From: Novosphingobium sp. FKTRR1
Lineage (GTDB): Bacteria; Pseudomonadota; Alphaproteobacteria; Sphingomonadales; Sphingomonadaceae
DNA length: 64,000 nucleotides
NCBI RefSeq assembly: GCF_020404405.1
Contig: NZ_JAIZDA010000002.1
Span: 62,001 to 126,000 of the forward strand
Direction: 5' to 3'
Position 1 is the stretch's first letter. Each line of letters starts with the position of its first letter. The position numbers were made by a program, and so were the translations under genes. Of the stretch, positions 17,025 to 25,541 are shown one piece after another. The notes under the pieces are model-generated. The model was not told where the DNA came from, searched no databases, and worked only from the letters and a program-made list of their open reading frames with translations.

Positions 17025-17582
17025 GTGTTGTCAAAACCACCCGGCCTCTTTCGTCGCATCGCTTCGGCCATCTTGCTGGTCTGGGCGTTGGGATTCCTGT
17101 GGTTCGCGCTGGCTTTGCCGCACCCCGCAGGCACGATCAAGACCGATGCCGTGGTCGTGGTGACCGGGGCGGTTGGCCGTATTCCGCGCGCCATCGCCGT
17201 GCTGCGCGCGGGCGATTCGCACCGCCTGCTGGTGTCCGGTGTCGCCAGCGAAGTGCGACCGGCCGAATTTGCCGCTGAGTACCGCGTCGATCCCGCACTG
17301 ATGGCGTGCTGCATCACGCTTGGCTACGAATCATTCGACACCCGCACCAACGGGCTGGAAGCGTCCCACTGGATCACGCGCAACCATGTCGGATCGGTGC
17401 GACTGGTGACGACCGACTGGCATATGCGCCGCGCGGCCTTCGACCTGACCGTGGCTGGCCCGCGGGGGCTGGTAATTGTGGAGGACGCGGTGCCCTCGCA
17501 GCCAAGTTTGAAGATCCTGTTCCTGGAATACCACAAGTTGCTAGCCCGGGTGATCGCATGGAGCCTGGGATGGAAACGATGA
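17025..17582 (+). CDS. YdcF/DUF218-family membrane-anchored protein
   Basis: 185 residues from GTG 17025, nine bases after the ftsX stop. One N-terminal transmembrane helix (IASAILLVWALGFLWFALAL) is followed by a DUF218 core: TDAVVVVTGAVGRIPRAIAVL, HRLLVSGVA, TRTNGLEASHWI and VRLVTTDWHMRRAAFDL. The family includes SanA and YdcF, involved in envelope integrity or nucleotide-like ligand binding; no reaction is established. Its end overlaps the next start by ATGA. Confidence 0.88.
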   Translation: MLSKPPGLFRRIASAILLVWALGFLWFALALPHPAGTIKTDAVVVVTGAVGRIPRAIAVLRAGDSHRLLVSGVASEVRPAEFAAEYRVDPALMACCITLGYESFDTRTNGLEASHWITRNHVGSVRLVTTDWHMRRAAFDLTVAGPRGLVIVEDAVPSQPSLKILFLEYHKLLARVIAWSLGWKR

Positions 17583-18322
17583 ACCCGATGCTGGCCTCGC
17601 CGACGAGCGCGGCTGTGCCTGCGCCGATCGACCGCCCGCCGACAGTGCGCGAAGTGGTCGGCAGCCTGATGTTTTACGGCGCATTCTATCTGGGTTCGAT
17701 CGTGTTCGTGCTGGCAGGCTGCGTGGTGCTGCCGTTCCGCACGCATGCATTGCAGGCCGTGGCCAAGGGCTGGAGCCGCTGGCACGCCGGATGCTGCCGC
17801 GCCCTGCTGGGCATCCGAATCGAGCAAGGCCAGCTCCCCGCCCGCTCGGACGTGCTTTATGCGATCCGGCACGAATCGTTCTTCGAGGCGATCGACCTGC
17901 CCGCACGTTTTTCCCGCCCGGTCATCTTCGCCAAGGAGGAATTGTTGCGCATTCCCCTGTGGGGAGTGGTGGCGCGCCGCTTCGGCCTGATCGGTGTGGA
18001 CCGCAGCGCTGGCGCCAGCGCGCTGAGGTCGATGGTGCGGCAGGCGCGTGAGCGTGCCAAGGGCCGACCGCTGATCATCTTTCCCGAAGGTACCCGCGTG
18101 CGCCATGATCGCCCTGCCCCGTTGCAGGCCGGGTTTGCCGGGCTTTACAAGCTGCTGGGCCTGCCGGTGGTTCCGGTTTCGGTGCACAGCGGCGCGCTTT
18201 ACCACCGTCGCTGGAAGCGGGCCGGAACGATCCGCTATGTCGCCGGGCCGGAGATCCCCCCCGGCCTGCCCCGCGCCGAACTTGAAGCGCGTGTGCTGGC
18301 CGTCATCGCCCCGCAAGCATGA
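17579..18322 (+). CDS. plsC: 1-acyl-sn-glycerol-3-phosphate acyltransferase (PlsC family)
   Basis: 247 residues from ATG 17579 (ATGA overlap with the previous stop); in-frame ATGs at 17558 and 17570 are alternatives. An N-terminal hydrophobic region (MFYGAFYLGSIVFVLAGCVVL) anchors it to the inner membrane. The acyltransferase block I is IRHESFFEAI, an HX4E form of the usual HX4D motif that is common in proteobacterial homologues. Block III is FPEGTR. It acylates lysophosphatidic acid in phospholipid synthesis. It is in the ftsE-to-NRAMP run. Confidence 0.9.
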   Translation: MNPMLASPTSAAVPAPIDRPPTVREVVGSLMFYGAFYLGSIVFVLAGCVVLPFRTHALQAVAKGWSRWHAGCCRALLGIRIEQGQLPARSDVLYAIRHESFFEAIDLPARFSRPVIFAKEELLRIPLWGVVARRFGLIGVDRSAGASALRSMVRQARERAKGRPLIIFPEGTRVRHDRPAPLQAGFAGLYKLLGLPVVPVSVHSGALYHRRWKRAGTIRYVAGPEIPPGLPRAELEARVLAVIAPQA

Positions 18323-19629
18323 CAAACCGGCACCACGCTGGCCACCCTCACCCGCATGGCACGGACCCCGACGAACCGGTGCAGGGCGACCGCTCGTTGC
18401 TGGCGGTGCTCGGCCCCGGTCTGGTCACGGGCGCGGCCGATGACGACCCCAGCGGAATCGGCACTTATAGTCAGGTCGGCGCTCAATTCGGCTATTCACT
18501 GGCCTGGGCGATGCTGTTCGGCTTCCCGCTGCTCGCTTCGATTCAGGCGATCTGCGCGCGCATCGGCGCCACCACCGGGCGGGGCATCGCGCACAATCTG
18601 AAGCGGCACTACAGCCCGTGGGTGCTGCGCATGGTCGTCGCGCTGCTGGTGGTCGCCAATGTCATCAACATCGGTGCTGACCTTGGCGCGATGGCGGCGG
18701 CATTGCACTTGTTGATCCCGGTGCCGATCGCGGCCTTCACCGTCGTGTTCGCCCTGGTCAGCATCGCCGCCGAAGTGCTGCTGCCCTACAATCGCTATGC
18801 CAACGTGCTCAAATGGACCACGCTTTCGCTGTTCGCCTATCCGCTGGTGTTGTTCGTGGCGCATGTGCCCTGGCCCGAAGTGGCCCGCGGGGTACTGTTG
18901 CCCAGCTTCAGCTTCGACCACGATCACGCCATGGGTCTGGTCGCGATGTTCGGCACGACGATCAGCCCCTACCTGTTTTTCTGGCAATCGGGGCAGGAAG
19001 TCGAAGAGCAGCGCCGCCGCCACACCAAGCCGCTGCACGTCAGCCCGCGTCGGTACGTGACCAGCGAATTGCGCCGCATCCGCACCGACACGCTGGTCGG
19101 CATGGGCATATCCAACCTGACCGCGCAGGCCATCGTCATCGCTACGGCGGCAACGCTGCACGTCCACGGCATCACCCAGATCACCTCAGCCGATCAGGCG
19201 GCCAGTGCGCTGCGCCCGGTGGCCGGGGACTTTGCCTTTGCCCTGTTCGCGCTGGGCATCATCGGCACCGGCCTGCTGGCCGTGCCGGTGCTGGCCGGCT
19301 CTGCCGCCTACGTCATCAGCGAGGCATTCGGCTGGACCGAGGGCCTTGACCGGCCAGCACGCGAGGCCCGCGCGTTCTATGGCACGATCGCGCTGGCCAC
19401 GCTGGGCGGGCTGTTGATCAATTTCATGCCGATCGACCCGATGACGGCGCTCTACTGGTCGGCAGTGGTCAACGGCCTGCTGGCCCCGCCGGTGATGGTG
19501 GTGACGATGCTGATCGCGCGGAACAAGGCCATCATGGGCAACCTTGTCATCGGCCGGGGCCTGATGATCGGCGGCTGGCTGTCGACCGCCGTGATGGCGG
19601 CCGTAGCGCTGCTGTTCCTGTTCGCCTGA
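18319..19629 (+). CDS. NRAMP-like divalent metal transporter, divergent metal-site motifs
   Basis: 436 residues, about 11 transmembrane helices, overlapping plsC by ATGA. The N-terminus is His-rich (NRHHAGHPHPHGTDPDEP). Helix 1 carries GAADDDPSGIGTYSQVG where canonical MntH has DPGN, and helix 6 reads GTTISPYLFFWQSGQEVEE where MntH has the MPHN-type motif. The overall fold matches NRAMP, but these metal-coordinating positions differ, so the substrate may not be manganese or iron. It converges with tyrC with a 15-bp gap. Confidence 0.88.
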   Translation: MTNRHHAGHPHPHGTDPDEPVQGDRSLLAVLGPGLVTGAADDDPSGIGTYSQVGAQFGYSLAWAMLFGFPLLASIQAICARIGATTGRGIAHNLKRHYSPWVLRMVVALLVVANVINIGADLGAMAAALHLLIPVPIAAFTVVFALVSIAAEVLLPYNRYANVLKWTTLSLFAYPLVLFVAHVPWPEVARGVLLPSFSFDHDHAMGLVAMFGTTISPYLFFWQSGQEVEEQRRRHTKPLHVSPRRYVTSELRRIRTDTLVGMGISNLTAQAIVIATAATLHVHGITQITSADQAASALRPVAGDFAFALFALGIIGTGLLAVPVLAGSAAYVISEAFGWTEGLDRPAREARAFYGTIALATLGGLLINFMPIDPMTALYWSAVVNGLLAPPVMVVTMLIARNKAIMGNLVIGRGLMIGGWLSTAVMAAVALLFLFA

Positions 19630-19644
19630 CCGCGCGGAAAGGCC

Positions 19645-20577
19645 TCAGGCAGGCTTGTCCGCGCCGGCGTGATCGCTGCGCCCGAAGTCGGGCCGCGCAT
19701 CATCCTGACCCATCGCGATGATCCCCCGGCGGATAGCGCGGGTGCGGGTGAAGTGATCGAACAGCGTCTCGCCATCGCCCTTGCGGATCGCTTTTTGCAA
19801 TTCGGTCAGGTCTTCGGTGAAGCGCTGGAGCATTTCCAGCACGGCCTCCCGGTTGGACAGGAACACATCGCGCCACATCGTCGGATCTGACGCGGCGATG
19901 CGGGTAAAATCGCGGAACCCGCCTGCCGAGAACTTGATCACTTCGCTCTGGGTCACTTGTTCAAGGTCGGAGGCAGTGCCGACGATAGTGTAGGCGATCA
20001 GGTGCGGCAGATGGCTGGTCACCGCCAGCACGCGGTCGTGGTGCTCGGCATCCATCGTCTCGACCCGGGCACCAAGCGCTTCCCAAAAGCCGACAAGCCG
20101 CGCCAACGCCGCCGGATCGACTCCCTCTGGTGGGGTAACGATACACCAGCGGTTGCGGAACAGCGTGGCAAAGCCTGCATCCGGCCCGCTTTGCTCGGTA
20201 CCCGCGACCGGGTGCGCCGGGATCACCACATGGTCGGGCAGCGCTTCGGCCAGTGCGCGCGCAACGCTTGCCTTGCTGGACCCGACGTCGGTGACGATCG
20301 CGCCTGCCGGAAGGTCTCCGGCCAAGGCCGTCGCGGCGGCACCCATCGCCCCCACCGGCACGCACAGCACCAGCAGATCAGCCGCGCGCACCGCATCGCC
20401 CGCCGTTTCGGCGACGGTATCGACCAGCCCGATAGCGCGCGCGCGAGCGCGCACCTGGGGATCGGCATCGAAGCCAGTGGTCACCGCATCGGGCAAACAG
20501 GCGGCGATCGCGCGCGCCACCGACCCGCCGAGCAGGCCCAGGCCGATCACCGCGATGCGAGAGAACGGAGCGGTCAT
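19645..20577 (-). CDS. tyrC: Prephenate/arogenate dehydrogenase
   Basis: 310 residues. N-terminal Rossmann NAD(P) motif [17 protein letters not shown]. Family signatures [30 protein letters not shown] and the helical C-terminal part [15 protein letters not shown] ... [19 protein letters not shown] place it in the TyrA/TyrC family (oxidative decarboxylation of prephenate or arogenate for tyrosine). No ACT domain is visible. The start overlaps hisC by ATGA (20574-20577). The hisC-tyrC pair is common in alphaproteobacteria and suggests the aminotransferase also serves aromatic amino acids. Confidence 0.94.
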   Translation of the reverse strand: MTAPFSRIAVIGLGLLGGSVARAIAACLPDAVTTGFDADPQVRARARAIGLVDTVAETAGDAVRAADLLVLCVPVGAMGAAATALAGDLPAGAIVTDVGSSKASVARALAEALPDHVVIPAHPVAGTEQSGPDAGFATLFRNRWCIVTPPEGVDPAALARLVGFWEALGARVETMDAEHHDRVLAVTSHLPHLIAYTIVGTASDLEQVTQSEVIKFSAGGFRDFTRIAASDPTMWRDVFLSNREAVLEMLQRFTEDLTELQKAIRKGDGETLFDHFTRTRAIRRGIIAMGQDDARPDFGRSDHAGADKPA

Positions 20578-21710
20578 CGCGCCGTCTCAACCATCTGGCC
20601 CAGCGCGAGGGCGATTTCGTCCATTTGCGCCTGCGTGCCGATGGTGATCCGCACACCATGTGGCAGCCCTTGGCCGGGCAACCAGCGGGTGATGTATCCG
20701 CGTTCGGCCAGCCCATGATAGGCCGCCTCACCCGTCAGCGCTCCTTCGAACAGGACCAGCACGAAGTTGGCTTCCGACGGAACCGGCCGTACGCCGCGGT
20801 TGCCCAACTGGCGCAGCGCCGCGACAAAGTTTTCGCGCACGGCCGTGTTGTGATCGCGTGAATGCGTGACGAAAGCCTGGTCATTGATAGCCGCCAAGGC
20901 CGTCGCCTGTGCGCTGTTGCTCAGGTTGAAAGGGCCGCGCAAGCGATTGAGTACCTCGATCAGCTCGGGCGCTCCGGTGCCCCAGCCCACCCGTTCGCCC
21001 GCGAGGCCATAGGCCTTGGAAAAAGTCCGCGTTACCAGCACGTTCGCGTGCTTTGCCGCGAGTTCCAGAGCACCGTCATCGTCTTCGGGCGCGACATATT
21101 CGGCATAGGCCTGATCGATGACCAGCAGCACGTCCTGCGGCAGACCGGCGTGCAGCCGGGCAAGTTCTGATCGTGGCGTGTAGCGGCCCGTCGGGTTGTT
21201 GGGGTTTGCCACGAAGACAACTTTGGTGCGTTTGTTGACGAGCCCGAGCAAGGCGTCGACATCGGTGCCATAGTCGGCATCGGGTGCTGTGACCGGCGTC
21301 GCCCCGCAGCGCCGCGCCGCGATATCGTACAGCGAAAAGCCATAGCGCACGTACAGCACTTCGTCGCCCGGACCGGCAAAGGCACTGGCCGAGACGGTCA
21401 ACAGCTCGCCCGATCCGGTGCCGCACACGATCCGGGCCGGTTCGATCCCGTGCACGGCGCCGATCGCGGCGCGCAAGGCGGTGCTGTCGGGATCGGGATA
21501 CAAGGCGGGAACCACCGCATGGCTGCGGGCGGCAAGGGCTGCCGGGCTGGTGCCCAGCGGATTTTCGTTTGCCGACAGCTTGATCAACGGACGCCCGTCC
21601 GCCCCGACAGACTTGCCCGGCACATAAGCATGGATCGCCTGAATCCAGGGCTTGGGCGTGGGGCGGTCAGCGACGCTGCTGGTGGAGGCGGGTACGTTGC
21701 GATCAGTCAT
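20574..21710 (-). CDS. hisC: Histidinol-phosphate / aromatic aminotransferase
   Basis: 378 residues, fold-type I PLP aminotransferase. Visible motifs: [15 protein letters not shown] (substrate binding), [23 protein letters not shown], the PLP lysine in [15 protein letters not shown] and the C-terminal Arg region [14 protein letters not shown]. It catalyses the transamination step of histidine synthesis and, next to tyrC, probably also phenylpyruvate or arogenate transamination. It is upstream of tyrC in the same transcript and 174 bp downstream of amtB, with a terminator in between. Confidence 0.94.
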   Translation of the reverse strand: MTDRNVPASTSSVADRPTPKPWIQAIHAYVPGKSVGADGRPLIKLSANENPLGTSPAALAARSHAVVPALYPDPDSTALRAAIGAVHGIEPARIVCGTGSGELLTVSASAFAGPGDEVLYVRYGFSLYDIAARRCGATPVTAPDADYGTDVDALLGLVNKRTKVVFVANPNNPTGRYTPRSELARLHAGLPQDVLLVIDQAYAEYVAPEDDDGALELAAKHANVLVTRTFSKAYGLAGERVGWGTGAPELIEVLNRLRGPFNLSNSAQATALAAINDQAFVTHSRDHNTAVRENFVAALRQLGNRGVRPVPSEANFVLVLFEGALTGEAAYHGLAERGYITRWLPGQGLPHGVRITIGTQAQMDEIALALGQMVETAR

Positions 21711-21765
21711 GGTGCGCGCGCCTTAGCCGGGTTGTGCGGCCGTGGAAACACCGTCTTGCGGACAC

Positions 21766-21800
21766 AAAAAAGGGCCGGAAGCGGGCTAGCGCTTCCGGCC
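21766..21800 (-). terminator. Intrinsic terminator after amtB
   Basis: Minus-strand transcript: perfect 11-bp stem (GGCCGGAAGCG at one side, CGCTTCCGGCC at the other, 21773-21800) with a 6-nt loop, followed by six Ts (A-run 21766-21771 on the plus strand). It lies between the amtB stop and hisC and should end the glnK-amtB transcript, so hisC-tyrC needs its own promoter. Confidence 0.93.
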
Positions 21801-21884
21801 TCAGTCCGTTCGCAGGAGGAACGTGGTCTGGCGGGTGGGGTGAGAGGGAGAGGATCAGCCCCGCCCCGCCAAGCTCGGGTATTC

Positions 21885-23297
21885 TTAGTAGTTGTAGGCG
21901 CGTTCGCCGTGTTCGGTGATGTCGAGGCCTTCGCGCTCGGCTTCTTCGGTCGGACGCAGACCGATGGTCTTGTCGATGGCGAAGAGCAGAACCGCAGTGA
22001 CCACACCCGACCACACCAGCGTGATGCCGACCGCTTCAAGCTGCGTCTGCAACTGGACGATCGTATCCCAGGCACCAGCCTTGGACGGGAATACGGTGTA
22101 GTCGATCCAGCCCTGACCGCCGAGCGCCGGGTCGGCAACAATGCCGGTGGCGATGGCGCCGGTGATGCCACCGATGCAGTGCACGCCGAACACGTCGAGC
22201 GTATCGTCATACTTCAGCTTGTTCTTCACCGTGGTGACGAAGAAGAAGCACAGCGGCGAAACGATCAGGCCCAGCACGATCGAGGTCATCGGCGCACCGT
22301 AACCCGAAGCAGGGGTGATCGCGACGAGACCGGCGACGGCACCCGATGCAGCACCGAGCATCGAAGGCTTGCCATGCACGATCTGTTCGATGATCGCCCA
22401 GCTGACCGCAGCGGCGCACGTGGCGAGCATGGTGTTGACGAAGGCAACCGCGGCAACGCCGTTGGCTTCAAGGTTGGAACCGGCGTTGAAGCCGAACCAG
22501 CCCACCCACAGCAGCGAGGCGCCGATCATGGTCATGGTCAGCGAGTGCGGCGGGGTGGCGTCCTTGCCGAAGCCGACGCGCTTGCCGATGATCAGGCAGC
22601 CGACGAGGCCAGCGATACCGGCGTTGATGTGCACCACGGTGCCACCAGCGAAGTCCAGCGCGCCCTTGCCATACAGGAAGCCGGCGTCCGCCGTGTTCGA
22701 CGACAGGAAGTCCGGGCCAGCCCAGTACCACACCATGTGCGCGATCGGGTAGTACGCGAACGTCGACCACAGCACGGTGAAGATGATCAGCGGGGTGAAC
22801 TTGATGCGTTCCGCGAACGAGCCGATGAACAGCGCCGGGGTAATCATGGCGAAGGTCATCTGGAACACGAAGTAGCTGAGTTCGGGGATGTAGACGTTGT
22901 TCGAGAACGTCGCCGAATACGTCCCGCTGGTCACGCCGGCCAGCAGCGCCTTCGAGAAGCCGCCGATGAACGGCGAGCCGCCAGTGAAGGCCAGCGAATA
23001 GCCGTACGTGGCCCACAGCAGGCCCGTGACCGACACGATCATGAACACCTGCATCAGCACGCTGAGCATGTTCTTGGTGCGCACAAGGCCGCCGTAGAAC
23101 AGCGCGAGGCCCGGCACGCTCATCATGAGCACGAGGACCGACGATACCAGCATCCAGGTGGTATCGCCCTTGTTGACCATGGTTGCCTGCGCGGCAACGT
23201 CGGGCGCCTTGACCAGCGCGGCCTGGGCGAAAGCGGTCGAAGCGGCACCGAGCGTCAGCCCCAGCCCCGCAACACCACCGATCATCTTTCGGATCAT
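21885..23297 (-). CDS. amtB: Ammonium transporter AmtB
   Basis: 470 residues from ATG 23297, preceded by AAGGGA six bases away; ATG 23312 is a less likely start. A signal peptide (GGVAGLGLTLGAASTAFAQA) is followed by about 11 helices. Amt signatures: MMSVPGLALFYGGLVRTKN, the twin-His positions in DFAGGTVVHINAGIAGLVG and DVFGVHCIGGITGAI, and WVGWFGFNAGSNLEANG. It conducts ammonium/ammonia into the cell and is blocked by GlnK when nitrogen is plentiful. It is 37 bp behind glnK in the same operon. Confidence 0.97.
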   Translation of the reverse strand: MIRKMIGGVAGLGLTLGAASTAFAQAALVKAPDVAAQATMVNKGDTTWMLVSSVLVLMMSVPGLALFYGGLVRTKNMLSVLMQVFMIVSVTGLLWATYGYSLAFTGGSPFIGGFSKALLAGVTSGTYSATFSNNVYIPELSYFVFQMTFAMITPALFIGSFAERIKFTPLIIFTVLWSTFAYYPIAHMVWYWAGPDFLSSNTADAGFLYGKGALDFAGGTVVHINAGIAGLVGCLIIGKRVGFGKDATPPHSLTMTMIGASLLWVGWFGFNAGSNLEANGVAAVAFVNTMLATCAAAVSWAIIEQIVHGKPSMLGAASGAVAGLVAITPASGYGAPMTSIVLGLIVSPLCFFFVTTVKNKLKYDDTLDVFGVHCIGGITGAIATGIVADPALGGQGWIDYTVFPSKAGAWDTIVQLQTQLEAVGITLVWSGVVTAVLLFAIDKTIGLRPTEEAEREGLDITEHGERAYNY

Positions 23298-23334
23298 TTG
23301 GGTTCCCTTCATGTCGGAAGTCACAGCCTGACGA

Positions 23335-23673
23335 TCACAGCGCGGTATCGCCGGTTTCGCCGGTGCGGATACGGGTGGCGGACGCAAGATCGAGAACGAA
23401 GATCTTGCCGTCGCCGATCGCTTCGGTGCTGGCGGTCTGCTGGATGGTTTCGATGATCTGCGGCGCAAGGTCATCGCTTGCGGCGATCTCGATCTTCACC
23501 TTGGGCAGCATGTTCGTGGTGTATTCGGCGCCGCGATAGATTTCGGTCTGACCTTTCTGTCGACCAAAACCCTTCACTTCCGACACCGTCATCCCGGCAA
23601 CGCCCAGAGCCGACAGCGCTTCACGCACTTCGTCGAGCTTGAACGGCTTGATGATGGCGATGATGAATTTCAT
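23335..23673 (-). CDS. glnK: Nitrogen regulatory PII protein GlnK/GlnB
   Basis: 112 residues, exactly PII length. N-terminus MKFIIAIIKPFKLDEVREAL; T-loop with uridylylation Tyr51 in YRGAEY; TIQQTASTEAIGDGKIFVLD carries the ATP-binding B-loop. It binds ATP/ADP and 2-oxoglutarate and is uridylylated by GlnD, which is encoded in this window at 44829-47573. Directly upstream of amtB, so named GlnK by context. A sigma-54 promoter sits about 60 bp upstream. The Shine-Dalgarno is AAAGGGGG five bases before the ATG. Confidence 0.97.
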   Translation of the reverse strand: MKFIIAIIKPFKLDEVREALSALGVAGMTVSEVKGFGRQKGQTEIYRGAEYTTNMLPKVKIEIAASDDLAPQIIETIQQTASTEAIGDGKIFVLDLASATRIRTGETGDTAL

Positions 23674-23731
23674 TCATGCCCCCTTTCACGACCATTTCCC
23701 ACCGGACGACCCGCCGGGCTTAAATGATCAA

Positions 23732-23747
23732 TGCAAAGTACATGCCA
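23732..23747 (-). promoter_or_regulatory. Sigma-54 (RpoN) promoter of glnK-amtB
   Basis: Minus strand TGGCATGTACTTTGCA matches the RpoN consensus, with GG and GC separated by exactly ten bases. It predicts a transcript start near 23720, about 47 nt before the glnK ATG. A possible NtrC half-site (GGTGCAA) lies just upstream. Nitrogen-limitation control through NtrC is expected from the family. Confidence 0.85.
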
Positions 23748-23849
23748 TATTCGTATTGCACCGAAATCCGTGGTTAACCGGAACAAAAGACTCGCAAGCA
23801 AAGGGATTTGCGCTCGAATCTTGTGCAGGTTTCTCGAATTGCCTATTTT

Positions 23850-24623
23850 TTAGGCAGAAGAAGTGCTCGCCGGTGCGCCATGTCGTGCGCCATTCAGGAC
23901 GAGCCGCGCCCACACCGGCAGGTGATCGGATGCCTGTCTTGCCAGTGCGCTGTCGTGCACTCCGCAACCGGCCACGCCCCAACCATCGCTCACCACGATC
24001 CGGTCGAGCATGCCCAACGGGCGGCGCGCGGGAAAGCTGCGGCCCGGCGCCAGAACATGGTAATGCGGCGCAAACGCCGCGAGCGCACCACCGCGCGCCG
24101 ACCATTCGTTCAGGTCTCCCATTAGCACGCCCGGCAGCGGCTCCTGCCCTTCGGTCATATGCGAACAGATCGTCCGCACTTGCTGGCGGCGCCTAAGCCC
24201 CGACAGGTCAAGATGCATGCCCGCCACACGCCAACGGTACCCGGCGTGCGCCAGTGTGGCGCAGACCGCACCCCGTGGCTCCAGCGTGGGCAGGTGCGGG
24301 GTGCTGACCCCTTCGACCGTGATCGAGCGGCGGACTAGCAGGACATTGCCGTGCCAGCCCAGGCTTTGCGGGCGATGGCGCGGCGCGACTGGCACCCACG
24401 GACTGCGGTCTGCCAGCAACGCGGACGAGAGCACCGCCGCCCGTGCTCCGAAGCGGCGATCGGCTTCCTGCAAGGCGATGATGTCAGCATCCAGTTCGTG
24501 AAGGACCGCAAGGATGCGCTCGGGATCGCGCCGCCGGTCGGCCCCCACACCCTTGTGGATGTTATAGCTGGCGAAAGTCAGGTCCAGCGACGCTGCCGAT
24601 ACAGCGCCACCCGCGCCGATCAG
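23850..24623 (-). CDS. Endonuclease/exonuclease/phosphatase-fold protein, probable CTG start
   Basis: 257 residues if translation starts at CTG 24623. The EEP fold begins LTFASYNIHKGVG, with the metal-binding Asn, and continues with ADIIALQEAD (catalytic Glu), GMHLDLSG, VLMGDLNEWSA and the terminal ASDHLPVWA (His). The first ATG/GTG/TTG in frame is GTG 24548, which would remove the YNIHKG strand. No such codon exists between it and the upstream stop. CTG 24623 overlaps the previous gene's TGA as CTGA and has GAAGGA six bases upstream. It is likely a metal-dependent hydrolase of DNA, phospholipid or another phosphodiester; substrate unknown. Confidence 0.82.
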   Translation of the reverse strand: MIGAGGAVSAASLDLTFASYNIHKGVGADRRRDPERILAVLHELDADIIALQEADRRFGARAAVLSSALLADRSPWVPVAPRHRPQSLGWHGNVLLVRRSITVEGVSTPHLPTLEPRGAVCATLAHAGYRWRVAGMHLDLSGLRRRQQVRTICSHMTEGQEPLPGVLMGDLNEWSARGGALAAFAPHYHVLAPGRSFPARRPLGMLDRIVVSDGWGVAGCGVHDSALARQASDHLPVWARLVLNGARHGAPASTSSA

Positions 24624-25489
24624 AGGAAATCCTTCAAAGTGGCGATGAAGCGATCGAACTGGTCATGATGCAACCAGTGGCCGGCATCGGCGAATTCGAT
24701 CACTTTGGCGGTGTTGAAATGCTTGATCTGACCGTCGCGCTCGGGGTTGCCTGCCCACGAATCCGCACCATTGAGCAACAGCGTTGGGCAGGTGATCGAG
24801 CCCCACAACTCGTGCTTGCGCTCGCTGGAAATGTCATAGGGGTGGTCGATGTGGACGTACGGATCGAACTTCCAGGTGAACGTCCCATCCTCGTTGCGAT
24901 TGATGCCGTGCGTGGTCAGATGCCGCGCCTGCACGTCGGTGAGATAGGGGTTTTCCGACTTCATGCGCGCATAGGCATCCTGCAAGGTCGGGTAGCGGCG
25001 CGGCAGGCGGCCTGCGGCCTTGCGCTTGTCGGCGATGTAATCGCGGATGCGGCGGCCGAACGGCACGTCCTTCATCCGCAATTCCCATTCGGGCGTCGGG
25101 AAAATGCCCTCGATCGCCACAAGCTTGCGCACATCTTCGGGAAACAGTCCGGCATAGCGCAGCGAGGCATTGGCTCCCCACGAATGCGAGACGATGGTCA
25201 CCGGCGCAAGGTTGAGCTGATGCACCAGCTGCGCGATGTCATAGACCAGATCCATGGTGCGGTAGTTGCCGTCCGACACCCACTCGCTGTCGCCATGGCC
25301 GCGATGATCAAGCGCGATGACGTGCCAGTCATCGCGCAGCGCTTCTGCCGTCCAGTCCCAACTGCGGCAATGGTCGCGCCCGCCGTGAACCAGCAGCAGC
25401 GGCGGTTTGTCGGCATTGCCCCAATCGACGTAGTGGAGCCGCAGCCGTTGCGAAGTGAAGGTGTTCGAAGTCGGGCCAAGCAAAGTCAT
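24620..25489 (-). CDS. Alpha/beta hydrolase
   Basis: 289 residues from ATG 25489 (GTG 25507 would add six residues). The alpha/beta fold shows LLLVHGGRDHCRSWDW (oxyanion region), LDHRGHGDSEW, nucleophile Ser in IVSHSWGANAS, a possible catalytic Asp in LLLNGADSWAG and the His in FADAGHWLHHDQ. It resembles epoxide-hydrolase or haloalkane-dehalogenase-like esterases but no substrate can be assigned. Its stop overlaps the following gene's proposed CTG start. Confidence 0.87.
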   Translation of the reverse strand: MTLLGPTSNTFTSQRLRLHYVDWGNADKPPLLLVHGGRDHCRSWDWTAEALRDDWHVIALDHRGHGDSEWVSDGNYRTMDLVYDIAQLVHQLNLAPVTIVSHSWGANASLRYAGLFPEDVRKLVAIEGIFPTPEWELRMKDVPFGRRIRDYIADKRKAAGRLPRRYPTLQDAYARMKSENPYLTDVQARHLTTHGINRNEDGTFTWKFDPYVHIDHPYDISSERKHELWGSITCPTLLLNGADSWAGNPERDGQIKHFNTAKVIEFADAGHWLHHDQFDRFIATLKDFL

Positions 25490-25541
25490 GATGCTGTCCT
25501 GCCGCACCTGCGAACGCGAGGCAAGACCGGCGTTTGCCGAA

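Noticed and set aside
17579..18322. HX4E instead of HX4D in PlsC as a defect
   Set aside because: The Glu form is common in proteobacterial homologues and FPEGTR is intact, so it is not a sign of inactivation.
21450..23456. Plus-strand open frame of about 670 codons opposite hisC and amtB
   Set aside because: Spans two confirmed genes and the terminator between them; composition (His/Arg/Gly-rich) is that of an antisense shadow.
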